Shown in pieces: positions 1 to 6,535 of a stretch of 13,016 nt of DNA. Origin of the DNA: Herpetosiphonaceae bacterium. GTDB taxonomy: Bacteria; Chloroflexota; Chloroflexia; Chloroflexales; Kallotenuaceae. The notes under the pieces were generated by a model. The model searched no databases. It was not told where the DNA came from and saw only the letters and a list, made by a program, of their open reading frames with translations. Within the stretch, counting starts at the first letter, position 1. Every line of letters begins with the position of its first letter. The position numbers and the translations under genes are program-made. Location: the NCBI GenBank assembly GCA_030147335.1, contig JASKZZ010000094.1, positions 1 to 13,016 of the forward strand, given 5' to 3'.

Positions 1-1
1 G

Positions 2-1381
2 CCGCCCAGTAATAACCCGCCGCCCTTCGGCAATGATAGTGCGGCTCAACCACCAATCAGTGCGCCGCAACCAATTCCAACGCCCTTTCTGATCCCGACG
101 CCGGCAGGCGCGACAGGAGGGAGCTATCCTGCTCCGATCCCTCAACCGCCGGTAGCAGCCGCTCCACCACGAGTTCCAACTGCCCGTCCTCGCGCAACAC
201 AACCGTCGCAACCGGCGACTGGTGGCGTGCCATCTAGCCCAGCGGCTGGCAGTGGTGGTAACTCAGGCTACCCAAGCTCACAGCAGCCAACAGCGGTAAC
301 AGGCGATGGAGAACAGCCTGATGCGTCGGATGGAGCTTCACCTGGAGTTGAAACAGGAACTACTCCCGCAACAGGGACTACTCCCGCAACCGAGCCAACA
401 GCTCCACCCGAGCCGACAGTGGTACCGCCAACACCAGTGCCTCCAACAGCTACTCCACGACCAGCAGAGGTGTTAAGTGGGAATGTGCGCTGGACGGCAG
501 CGAATAGTCCAATTGTGGTCAACAAAGATCAAGTTGTACCCGCCGGATCATTCCTAACGATTGATCCAGGTGTAGAAGTGCAATTCGGACCCGGTGTTCA
601 ACTGTCGATTGGCGGCACGCTCCGGGCTGGTGGGAATGCCGCCGCGCCTGTACGTTTGGTTGGTCCGAATGGTCGCTGGGATGGTATTGCAGGAACCCCC
701 GGCAGCACCATTGCATTGGATGCCGTGCAGGTTCGTCAGGCAGGACAGAGCGGTACCGCCGTCAGCAGCAGCGGTGGCACACTGCTGATTCACAACTCGA
801 CAGTAACTGATAGTGGTGGTGGCATTGTTGCGGTTGGCAGCATTCTTGATCTTCGCAGTACACAAATTACCGGCAATGCGATCAAGGGGCCAGCGGTTAA
901 CCTTCTGCTGCCTAAACAAAATGGAAGTGCAATTGTCGGCAACGTTATTGGTGGCAATGGTACACCACAGGGCGCTCCACAGCTTTTGATTACCGGTGAG
1001 CAAGAGCCGGGTGATTTCATACTGGAAAATAACACCATCGTTGGTGAGGCTGGGCCGGGAGCTGTTGTGACAAGTGCAGCGCCGCTTCGAGGTACGATTC
1101 GCTGTAACGCCTTCAACAAAGGCACTATTGGTCTGCAACTTATCACCAGCCGACCAGATGCCAGTGGCTTTAATCTGGCGATTGATACAAACGCATTTGC
1201 CGGACAATCACGTTTTGGCGCGACCGGTAGCGTGTCGTTCAATCTAGTGAATAACTGGTGGGGCGATGCATCGGGTCCGCTTGACGCTCAGCGCAATCCT
1301 CAAGGACGCGGTGTACCAGTAGGTGTAACGCTTCAGTTCCAACCTTGGCTAACCGAACGCCCCGCATGCGCACCTCAGTAG
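2..1381 (+). CDS. Partial secreted Pro/Thr-rich protein with C-terminal parallel beta-helix domain
   Basis: The reading frame is open from the left edge (first full codon at position 2) to a TAG at 1379-1381, so the true start lies outside the window; a GTG at 227 is in frame but has no reason to be the start. Of 459 visible codons, about the first 150 form a low-complexity linker rich in Pro, Thr, Ala, Gly and Ser, including an exact six-residue tandem repeat (GTTPAT twice) and a TATPRP-type stretch common in exported Chloroflexota proteins. The remaining ~300 residues have the short, Gly/Asn-rich beta-strand periodicity of a right-handed parallel beta-helix, ending in a NWWGDASGP motif (1253-1279) often seen at the end of such domains in bacterial surface proteins. 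I infer an extracellular surface or matrix protein. No catalytic residues are recognisable, so an enzymatic role cannot be claimed. A hairpin follows 38 bases after the stop. Confidence 0.85.
   Translation, partial: PPSNNPPPFGNDSAAQPPISAPQPIPTPFLIPTPAGATGGSYPAPIPQPPVAAAPPRVPTARPRATQPSQPATGGVPSSPAAGSGGNSGYPSSQQPTAVTGDGEQPDASDGASPGVETGTTPATGTTPATEPTAPPEPTVVPPTPVPPTATPRPAEVLSGNVRWTAANSPIVVNKDQVVPAGSFLTIDPGVEVQFGPGVQLSIGGTLRAGGNAAAPVRLVGPNGRWDGIAGTPGSTIALDAVQVRQAGQSGTAVSSSGGTLLIHNSTVTDSGGGIVAVGSILDLRSTQITGNAIKGPAVNLLLPKQNGSAIVGNVIGGNGTPQGAPQLLITGEQEPGDFILENNTIVGEAGPGAVVTSAAPLRGTIRCNAFNKGTIGLQLITSRPDASGFNLAIDTNAFAGQSRFGATGSVSFNLVNNWWGDASGPLDAQRNPQGRGVPVGVTLQFQPWLTERPACAPQ
356..391 (+). repeat. Tandem 18-bp repeat coding for GTTPAT
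   Basis: Two adjacent 18-base copies (356-373 and 374-391) read GGAACTACTCCCGCAACA and GGGACTACTCCCGCAACC. They differ at only two third-codon positions and each codes for Gly-Thr-Thr-Pro-Ala-Thr. They lie in the flexible linker of the beta-helix protein and look like a recent in-frame duplication. Confidence 0.85.
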
Positions 1382-1418
1382 TAATCTTACCGTAATCCAA
1401 TCTAAAGCCAACTCTTTT

Positions 1419-1452
1419 GTCGACGTGGTATCTTCCACGTCGACTTCTATTG
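1419..1452 (+). terminator. Probable intrinsic terminator after the beta-helix gene
   Basis: A perfect 10-bp inverted repeat (GTCGACGTGG at 1419-1428, CCACGTCGAC at 1435-1444) with a six-base loop lies 38 bases past the stop codon. The tract after it, TTCTATTG, is only moderately T-rich, so termination is likely but may be inefficient or protein-assisted. There is no T tract on the other strand. Confidence 0.6.
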
Positions 1453-1671
1453 ATGCTGACGCAAATACTTGTTGCAATAATCTTCGACAAATTCGCTTGT
1501 GCCCTTGTTCACCGATTAGAAAGCCTAATTGCCACTTCCAACACTACTACGATGTTCAGCAACGGCGGGTGAATTAATTAGACGGAAGACTCACGTAGCG
1601 GATTGCGGTTTCCCCTAGACTGCTTGATACGCTAACAAATCCCAATCGTTCCTTGAATCAGTGTGGTGTAT

Positions 1672-1679
1672 GGAAGGAG
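1672..1679 (+). promoter_or_regulatory. Ribosome binding site deciding the start at 1688
   Basis: GGAAGGAG lies 8 bases before the ATG at 1688. This decides between that ATG and two in-frame upstream candidates, GTG 1661 and ATG 1670. Starting at either would put this site inside the coding region and add a non-signal-like extension ahead of the signal peptide. Confidence 0.85.
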
Positions 1680-1687
1680 TTGTTTTT

Positions 1688-4093
1688 ATGCGCCGTGGTT
1701 ATGCGAAACCTATTACAACGTGGCTCTGCCTGTGTGCCATTATCATGATCATTACTGCTGGCGCAGGGCCGACTGCCCATGCCCAAACTGCTGCAAATGG
1801 CACGATTACTGATGCTTTTGAACGAGCAGCTCAGGAATTTGGCGTTCCTCGCGACCTGCTGGTGACGATTGCGTATGCCGAAACTCGTCTTAATGATCAT
1901 GCCGGAGAGCCGAGCATTGATAACGGCTACGGGTTGATGCATCTCGTAGAAAACGACGTTGTGCATACACTTCCGCTCGCCGCGAGACTCATTGGCGTAT
2001 CAGAGGATCAACTGAAGCGAGATATGCAGCAAAATATCCGAGGTGGCGCTGCGATCCTTGATACGTATGCGCAAGAAGCTAAGCTCAGTGCTGCTGCCCG
2101 TACTGATTTGGGCGAGTGGTACCCAATCGTTGCACGCTACAGCAATGCTGTGGACAAAACAGTAGCCAAGCTGTACGCAGATGAAGTTTACAAACTGCTT
2201 GCCGGTGGAATCGAGGCCACGACGAACGGCGGAGAAACCGTGTTTGTAGGAGCACAGCAGGTTGTTCCGAAACTGGGCCAATACGAATCAGTCGGGATGG
2301 TGCAAGCACAATCGAGTGATTATGCTCCGGCGGCCTGGAACCCTGCCTGTAGTACAGACGGCACCTGCAATTTCTGGAGTTCCAACCGCCCGTATAATGG
2401 CACTGTTATCGACCGGATCGTCATCCACACTACCGAAGGCTCGTATACCAGCGCGATCAACTGGTTCAAAACCAATTACGCAGATGTCAGCGCTCATTAT
2501 GTCATCAGGTCGAGTGACGGTCACATAACACAGATGGTGCGGGAAAAGGATATTGCCTGGCATGCTGGCGTCATCGGCTGGAACGAACGCTCAATTGGCC
2601 TTGAACACGAAGCCTATGCAGCTCAAGCCTCATGGTTCACCGATGCAATGTACCGGTCGTCAGCAGCGCTCACCCGCAACATCGCGCTCAAATACAATAT
2701 TCCGATGGATCGTACCCATATCATCGGGCACTCAGAATTCAAAAGCACCAAAGGTGATCCGGGGCCATACTGGGACTGGGACTACTACATGAAGCTTGTG
2801 CGTCAGAGTAGCTCCACGCCAACGCCACGCCTGACAGCTGCTGTTGTCGGCAAGTCAACGATTGAGGTTGGCGAGACCTTACGAGTTGAGTTTACGGTAC
2901 ATAATCCTGGTTCAGCAACGTATGAAACGCAAGCACCTGCTGGTGGTCGTTTAGACCAGCCTCGCTCCGGATGGGTTTATGACGAGGCTGAGTGCTTTTT
3001 GGGCGACGTGTCGGGATCGTATCCGGCGTATCCAAAAGTTGATAATCGACTACGTGTGACGCTTGGCTTCGTTGAAGGCACAACAACTGTCCCGCAAAGC
3101 TGCGCTGATGGCAGTATCGCACAATCAGGATGGCGTTGGGGATTGGATACGGCGCTCCAACCAAACGAGACCCGCAAGATTTTCGGCTCTGTGCGCTTTC
3201 GCACTCCAGGGCAGTATCGGCTTAAGGCCAGCCTTAACAACGAGAACATCAAGGAATACGGAAGCGACGGAAACGGCGCCGATATTGCCATCGGAGCAAT
3301 TACGGTCGTGCCCGAGCGGCGAGCGCCAGAAATATCAACATTCGACCAGGACATTTTGCCACAGGCGAGTGTTTACCAACTGACCGCTGTTCCCGATAGC
3401 TTGCTTGCGCGAACTGCAAATCCTCTTTCAGTGATTGAGGGCGGATACGTAGGCAGCTTCGATTGGATGGGCAGCGATCAAAACTGGGGTTCGGGTGGAC
3501 CTGTAGATCAAAGTGATTATTTTATCGTTCGACAGGTGCGTCCTTTCTATGCGCCGGTATCTGGAACGTACACCTTCCGCCTCACCAACGATGATGGAGC
3601 CTGGCTATGGGTTAATGGCAATGAAGTAGTCAAAAATATTGGCCTGCATCCAACCACATCCGCCCAAGGTTCGGTCTATCTCAATGCAGGCCTTCATACG
3701 CTCGCCGTTAAGTTCTTCGAGAATGGGGGCGGTGCTTATGCAGCGTATGCATGGCGTATGCCGGGCGACACTAATTTCTCGTTGATCCCTGTGCCGCCGA
3801 CAACCGCGCGCATTGGAACACGGTTCACATTAGGGCAACAAGTTGTTGTCGCGGCAGATGACCTTGGAGGAACTGGCTTACGTGAGCTTGCGCTGTGGAT
3901 TAATGGAAGCCAGCAATCATCATCAAATCGACCAATAGCACTCTCGCTCGGCTCAGGCTGGTATACAGTCGAGTATCAGGCCTTTGACAAAGGCGAAGGC
4001 GCGGGAAATGCCAGTGGACGAGCTGCTGTGAGCTATCAAGTTGATCCAAACCTCCGTTTATATCGCAATTTTGCACCGCATATCAAGCGTTAG
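1688..4093 (+). CDS. Secreted modular peptidoglycan hydrolase: transglycosylase-like + N-acetylmuramoyl-L-alanine amidase + PA14
   Basis: The 801-residue product begins with a signal peptide (MRRG, then hydrophobic residues ~12-28) with a likely cut after AHA at residue 32. Residues ~38-170 resemble a lysozyme-like/SLT transglycosylase domain: a candidate catalytic Glu65 in AYAETRL, then a GYGLMHL motif close to the family's GYGLMQ. Residues ~238-375 are an Amidase_2 (AmpD/PGRP fold) domain, which cuts the lactoyl-L-Ala amide bond. The expected zinc ligands are present as His247 (IHTTEG), His348 (IIGHSEF) and Asp357 (KGDPGP), with Glu306 in SIGLEHE. Residues ~381-541 look like a beta-rich region, ~554-691 match PA14 (TNDDGAWLWVNG core), and a final beta/Ig-like domain ends in LYRNFAPHIKR. 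PA14 and the beta domains probably bind carbohydrate. Amidase assignment is strong; transglycosylase activity is inferred from motifs. The gene stands alone, with a terminator after it. Confidence 0.93.
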   Translation: MRRGYAKPITTWLCLCAIIMIITAGAGPTAHAQTAANGTITDAFERAAQEFGVPRDLLVTIAYAETRLNDHAGEPSIDNGYGLMHLVENDVVHTLPLAARLIGVSEDQLKRDMQQNIRGGAAILDTYAQEAKLSAAARTDLGEWYPIVARYSNAVDKTVAKLYADEVYKLLAGGIEATTNGGETVFVGAQQVVPKLGQYESVGMVQAQSSDYAPAAWNPACSTDGTCNFWSSNRPYNGTVIDRIVIHTTEGSYTSAINWFKTNYADVSAHYVIRSSDGHITQMVREKDIAWHAGVIGWNERSIGLEHEAYAAQASWFTDAMYRSSAALTRNIALKYNIPMDRTHIIGHSEFKSTKGDPGPYWDWDYYMKLVRQSSSTPTPRLTAAVVGKSTIEVGETLRVEFTVHNPGSATYETQAPAGGRLDQPRSGWVYDEAECFLGDVSGSYPAYPKVDNRLRVTLGFVEGTTTVPQSCADGSIAQSGWRWGLDTALQPNETRKIFGSVRFRTPGQYRLKASLNNENIKEYGSDGNGADIAIGAITVVPERRAPEISTFDQDILPQASVYQLTAVPDSLLARTANPLSVIEGGYVGSFDWMGSDQNWGSGGPVDQSDYFIVRQVRPFYAPVSGTYTFRLTNDDGAWLWVNGNEVVKNIGLHPTTSAQGSVYLNAGLHTLAVKFFENGGGAYAAYAWRMPGDTNFSLIPVPPTTARIGTRFTLGQQVVVAADDLGGTGLRELALWINGSQQSSSNRPIALSLGSGWYTVEYQAFDKGEGAGNASGRAAVSYQVDPNLRLYRNFAPHIKR

Positions 4094-4134
4094 GATTCTG
4101 CCTCGAAGCAGCTGAACAATGCCGACAAAGCAGG

Positions 4135-4166
4135 CCGCGCCTCGAGATTGAGGCGCGGTTGTGTTT
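4135..4166 (+). terminator. Intrinsic terminator after the modular amidase gene
   Basis: A perfect 9-bp GC-rich stem (CCGCGCCTC at 4135-4143, GAGGCGCGG at 4150-4158) with a six-base loop GAGATT is followed by TTGTGTTT. It lies 41 bases after the TAG stop and is a standard rho-independent terminator. Confidence 0.88.
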
Positions 4167-4302
4167 CTGAATCAACACCTCAAGTTGTCGCATTTGAAAC
4201 TAGTACCTGTGGCAGCTTGATCTTACGTCAAATACTCGTTAAAATACCCTCGGTTACACGCGAAGCAGTACCATTCTATCCATCGCGATGTCGGCCTCGT
4301 GC

Positions 4303-4332
4303 TTGACAGTAGAACGCATGTGCTGATATAAT
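4303..4332 (+). promoter_or_regulatory. Near-perfect sigma-70 promoter for the three-gene hydrolase unit
   Basis: The -35 box TTGACA (4303-4308) and the -10 box TATAAT (4327-4332) both match consensus, separated by 18 bases. A TGA immediately before the -10 gives an extended -10. Transcription should start near 4338-4340, leaving a leader of about 100 bases before the first gene at 4443. So strong a core promoter suggests high basal expression unless something downstream limits it. Confidence 0.88.
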
Positions 4333-4347
4333 GCATCTACTTCACAC

Positions 4348-4411
4348 GAGCACGATGGTAAAACGCCGCGTCGCGCAGCGCTCCTTTACCAATGCTCAAC
4401 GGCACGGCGTT
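4348..4411 (+). promoter_or_regulatory. Structured 5' leader with competing hairpins
   Basis: GAGCA (4348-4352) and TGGTAAA (4356-4362) can pair with TTTACCA (4385-4391) and TGCTC (4393-4397), giving a 12-bp stem with a small internal loop. The GC-rich interior can fold further: CGC 4364-4366 with GCG 4378-4380, and GCG 4368-4370 with CGC 4374-4376 around a TCG loop. A competing partner exists: CGGCGTT at 4405-4411 is the exact complement of AACGCCG at 4362-4368 in the first hairpin. Two mutually exclusive folds just before a ribosome binding site suggest a regulatory leader. No run of T follows, so control would be of translation or RNA stability rather than simple attenuation. I could not match it to a known riboswitch class. 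Confidence 0.45.
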
Positions 4412-4430
4412 AAGATAAGCTTACGGGTAG

Positions 4431-4436
4431 AGGAGG
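4431..4436 (+). promoter_or_regulatory. Ribosome binding site AGGAGG
   Basis: A full-consensus AGGAGG lies 6 bases before the ATG at 4443 and fixes the start of the first gene of the unit. It sits just downstream of the folding leader, so its accessibility could depend on that structure. Confidence 0.85.
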
Positions 4437-4442
4437 AAGGCT

Positions 4443-4970
4443 ATGGCGGTAACCAGCCGTGATCTGCATCAGCAGCCTGCACGGACAACGGTGGCTGCGC
4501 CACGAGTACGTTGGCCACAGATGCAGGTTGATCGTCAACACCTTCGATGGGGCGGTATAGTATTATTAGGCGTGGTTCTTCTCACTCTTGTCACGGGGCG
4601 CGGCCAAATTTGGCTGGACGATGTACGTTATGGACGGCCCCGAACGATGCAACTTACGGATTACGTCGGTCACAATGAGCGACCAGGTCAGCCAACACAC
4701 TTCATCGCGATGAACCTAAACCGTCGAGTCGTGGTGATTGAATTGCCGGGTGGCGACAGCACGAAAGCGCAAACGCTGCAAGGACCGTATCTGTTTGGGG
4801 CGAATGAACATTTGACACCCGTCACGCTGCGGGTTCAAGATGTCAATAACGATAAAAAAGGCGACCTCGTGATTGCCGTGAAACGCGAAGAAATTATCTA
4901 CATCAATGCAGGTGATAATTTCCGACTAATCACTGACGACGAGCGCCAACAGCTTGTTGGAGCAAACTAA
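4443..4970 (+). CDS. Unrecognised single-pass membrane protein with FG-GAP/VCBS-like calcium-loop motif
   Basis: The product has 175 residues: a basic, Pro/Gln/Arg-containing N-terminus (1-35), one transmembrane helix (~36-52), and an outer domain of ~120 residues. There is no cleavable signal sequence, so it should be anchored N-in/C-out. Near the C-terminus, DVNNDKKGDLVI (Asp133 to Asp141, 4839-4865) has Asp/Asn spacing D-x-N-x-D-x-x-x-D. This resembles the calcium loop of FG-GAP/VCBS beta-propeller repeats (typically DvNgDGkpDlvv), but only one copy is present, too little for a propeller. I do not recognise the family. It is the first gene of a unit with two membrane-anchored wall hydrolases and overlaps the next gene by one base (TAATG). 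A scaffold or regulator for those enzymes is an inference from position and topology. Confidence 0.82.
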   Translation: MAVTSRDLHQQPARTTVAAPRVRWPQMQVDRQHLRWGGIVLLGVVLLTLVTGRGQIWLDDVRYGRPRTMQLTDYVGHNERPGQPTHFIAMNLNRRVVVIELPGGDSTKAQTLQGPYLFGANEHLTPVTLRVQDVNNDKKGDLVIAVKREEIIYINAGDNFRLITDDERQQLVGAN

Positions 4971-5611
4971 TGACGCGGGTTCAGCAGATTGGTATTGGCC
5001 TCGCCGCCATGCTAATAATATACCTGCTCATGCCGACCGCACCACGGAACGTCATGACAAATGCACCGGGACTTTCATCGGCCTTTTCGCCAGTGATGGG
5101 TCAGCCGGTGCTGGCTGCTATGGCAGCGCCAAAAGTCAATCCATTTGGCTTGTCGGTACAAGGCCCACCAACCATCACCGTTGAGCAGATCGAGGCCGTG
5201 TTAGCAGAATATAACTCACCTGCACAAGGCCATGGCCAAGAATTTTACGACCTCGGCAAGCAATATGGAATCAATCCCGCTATAGCACTTGCCTTTTTTA
5301 TTCACGAGTCGGGAGCAGGCTCAAACCTTGCATGGGCCGGACGCAAAGATGACGGCACGTACACACATAACGTCGGCAATATTATCTGCACTGACGGTTG
5401 GCGTTGTTACGGCCGCTTCCGTGACTACGATACCTGGAGCCAGGGCATTAACGACTGGTACAAGCTGATCAGCGAGCTATACATCGGCGAGTGGCAGCGC
5501 ACAACTGTTGACGACATCATACCTAAGTATGCTCCAGCCTCCGACAATAACGACGAAGCAGCGTACATTCAGGCCGTTAAAAACTTAGTGCAAAATTGGC
5601 AAGGAAAGTAG
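4970..5611 (+). CDS. Membrane-anchored glucosaminidase / lysozyme-like peptidoglycan hydrolase
   Basis: The 213-residue product starts at an ATG whose A is the last base of the previous stop codon. GGAG (4959-4962) lies 7 bases ahead, so translation is coupled. Residues ~7-22 are a single hydrophobic helix. It is followed by a linker (~25-72) rich in Pro, Ala and Met, and then a lysozyme-superfamily domain (~73-213) like the mannosyl-glycoprotein endo-beta-N-acetylglucosaminidase group (GH73-like). The probable catalytic acid is Glu113 in FFIHESGAGSN. The later NVGNI, CxDGWRCYGRFRDY and SQGINDWYKLI segments match the family pattern in which the chain continues into a conserved aromatic core. 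Two Cys (in IICTDGWRCYG) could form a disulfide outside the membrane. It would cut glycan strands close to the membrane. Whether it is a glucosaminidase or a transglycosylase cannot be decided by eye. Confidence 0.88.
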   Translation: MTRVQQIGIGLAAMLIIYLLMPTAPRNVMTNAPGLSSAFSPVMGQPVLAAMAAPKVNPFGLSVQGPPTITVEQIEAVLAEYNSPAQGHGQEFYDLGKQYGINPAIALAFFIHESGAGSNLAWAGRKDDGTYTHNVGNIICTDGWRCYGRFRDYDTWSQGINDWYKLISELYIGEWQRTTVDDIIPKYAPASDNNDEAAYIQAVKNLVQNWQGK

Positions 5612-5619
5612 GCGGTTTT

Positions 5620-6297
5620 ATGCAGTTCGATCAAATGAGTGAGCATCGCATACCGCCGTGGGTTATCATGGTTATCGCAGTGGCGGTGCTGTGGTATATG
5701 TTTGGAAGTACAGGATCAGGTGCGGTTGTTAGTGGCTGGCGTGGCGACAGTGTTGCAACCCAAAGTGCGGTTGGCGCTTTGAAACCGCAACAGCAGAACG
5801 CGCTTACCGGCTTGTTTAGCAAGCAAAATGGGGCACAAAGCACTGGTTTAGCCGGATTGACACAGCCTCAAGATCAGCCTTGGGGCAACCCAACTGATAC
5901 AACACGGGCTGTTATGACGCAGGGCTACGGCGTGGGCAGCCATGCGCCGGCAGCAGTATGGGGCGGGATCGACATTGCGGTGGATGGCGACGGCGATGGA
6001 AATGCAGATCCGCAAGGTTCAATGGGCGCGCCCTTATATGCAACAATGAGCGGCGTGATTGAGCTGAAAGAAAACTCAGTGCCTGCGGGCAATCATCTTT
6101 GGATTAAGAACGGCCGATACAAAATCGGTTATGGGCACCTCCAAGGCTTTGCTGTGCAAGATGGTCAAATGGTACAGCGGGGCGATTTGATCGCCTACAT
6201 GGGCTCAACCGGAAATTCAAGCGGACCACATCTGCACTATCATATCTGGCAAGACGGTGTCAACGTCAATCCACTCGACTTCGGCGCAATGCCATAA
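5620..6297 (+). CDS. Membrane-anchored M23-family metallopeptidase-like protein
   Basis: The 225-residue product is read from ATG 5620, 8 bases after the previous stop; AAGGAAAG (5601-5608) is the likely ribosome binding site. The frame extends back to TTG 5596, but that would overlap the previous gene without a better site. A transmembrane helix (~12-28) is followed by a Gln/Gly/Ser-rich spacer and an M23 (LytM-type) domain, residues ~95-222. M23 enzymes cut peptide cross-links in peptidoglycan using zinc. Visible conserved residues are Asp118 (GGIDIA), His173 (GYGH) and the HLHYH motif (204-208). The first ligand of the usual H-x-x-x-D pair is Trp114 here, not His. Directly after it, residues 122-130 form DGDGDGNAD, an EF-hand-type calcium loop. 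His108 could substitute as a ligand, or the protein may be an inactive regulator. It is the last gene before a terminator. Confidence 0.9.
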   Translation: MQFDQMSEHRIPPWVIMVIAVAVLWYMFGSTGSGAVVSGWRGDSVATQSAVGALKPQQQNALTGLFSKQNGAQSTGLAGLTQPQDQPWGNPTDTTRAVMTQGYGVGSHAPAAVWGGIDIAVDGDGDGNADPQGSMGAPLYATMSGVIELKENSVPAGNHLWIKNGRYKIGYGHLQGFAVQDGQMVQRGDLIAYMGSTGNSSGPHLHYHIWQDGVNVNPLDFGAMP

Positions 6298-6331
6298 CTA
6301 AACGGCACAGGCACAAATGCTCAATAAAGCA

Positions 6332-6365
6332 CGCTGCGACATATTTGTCGTGGCGTTTTGTGTTA
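6332..6365 (+). terminator. Intrinsic terminator of the three-gene unit
   Basis: A 10-bp stem (CGCTGCGACA at 6332-6341 with TGTCGTGGCG at 6346-6355, two G-T pairs) closes a four-base TATT loop and is followed by TTTTGTGTTA. It lies 35 bases after the stop of the M23-like gene. Confidence 0.88.
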
Positions 6366-6483
6366 CTAATGGCAAGGTGTAGTGTACAGAACGCGATAAT
6401 CAGGCTGGGCAAACAACCTTCTGATTGTATGAGGCTCCATTCGTCGCTGGATGAGCAGTATCATAGCGGCGCAGCTACAAAAC

Positions 6484-6518
6484 AAAACTCCCGGCACCTC
6501 ATGAGTGCCAGGAGTTTT
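6484..6518 (-). terminator. Terminator of the leftward regulator/DUF operon, possibly bidirectional
   Basis: An inverted repeat of 14 positions with one mismatch (AAAACTCCCGGCAC at 6484-6497 against GTGCCAGGAGTTTT at 6505-6518) encloses a seven-base loop. On the - strand it is followed by a T-rich tract (TTTTGTTTTG), as expected for the end of the leftward operon, whose last stop is only 18 bases away. On the + strand it ends in TTTTT, so it can also stop rightward read-through. Confidence 0.9.
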
Positions 6519-6535
6519 TAGTGAGTAGGCGGAGA

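Larger units (their letters stand above)
1382..1687. other. Intergenic region, no gene seen
   Basis: This 306-base gap separates the beta-helix gene from the modular amidase gene. It contains a perfect 10-bp hairpin at 1419-1444 and the ribosome binding site at 1672-1679. I found no convincing -35/-10 pair, although the downstream gene probably has its own promoter here. A small perfect 5-bp hairpin (ATTAG/CTAAT, 1515-1529) is within what chance would give. No coding frame or RNA gene is supported. Confidence 0.6.
4094..4442. other. Intergenic region with terminator, promoter and structured leader
   Basis: This 349-base gap holds the terminator of the modular amidase gene (4135-4166), a strong promoter (4303-4332), a hairpin-forming leader (about 4348-4411) and a ribosome binding site (4431-4436). 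Between 4167 and 4302 I see no gene, repeat or recognisable site. The sequence there is somewhat more AT-rich than its flanks. Confidence 0.7.

Noticed and set aside
554..1207. A 217-codon open frame on the - strand opposite the beta-helix gene
   Set aside because: Its translation is rich in Cys, Arg and Asn with no domain pattern, it has no ribosome binding site, and the + strand frame shows clear beta-helix periodicity and secreted-protein linkers.
1445..1660. Promoter for the modular amidase gene
   Set aside because: Several partial -35/-10 look-alikes exist (for example TTGATG near 1450 and AATAAT near 1476), but spacing or box match is poor in every case.
1661..1687. GTG start nine codons upstream for the modular amidase
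   Set aside because: The ribosome binding site at 1672-1679 would lie inside the coding region, and the signal peptide begins properly at ATG 1688.
4339..4442. ydaO (cyclic-di-AMP) or another known riboswitch in the hydrolase-operon leader
   Set aside because: The leader is only about 100 bases and I could not find the conserved core motifs of a known class, so only a generic structured leader is claimed.
4443..6297. Fragment of a conjugation (type IV secretion) or phage lysis module
   Set aside because: A lysozyme-like enzyme and an M23 protein can occur in such modules, but there is no VirB4-type ATPase, relaxase, holin, integrase or attachment site in the window.
6366..6483. Possible gene or RNA between the two facing terminators
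   Set aside because: No frame with a start and ribosome binding site, and no clear structure, is visible in these ~120 bases.
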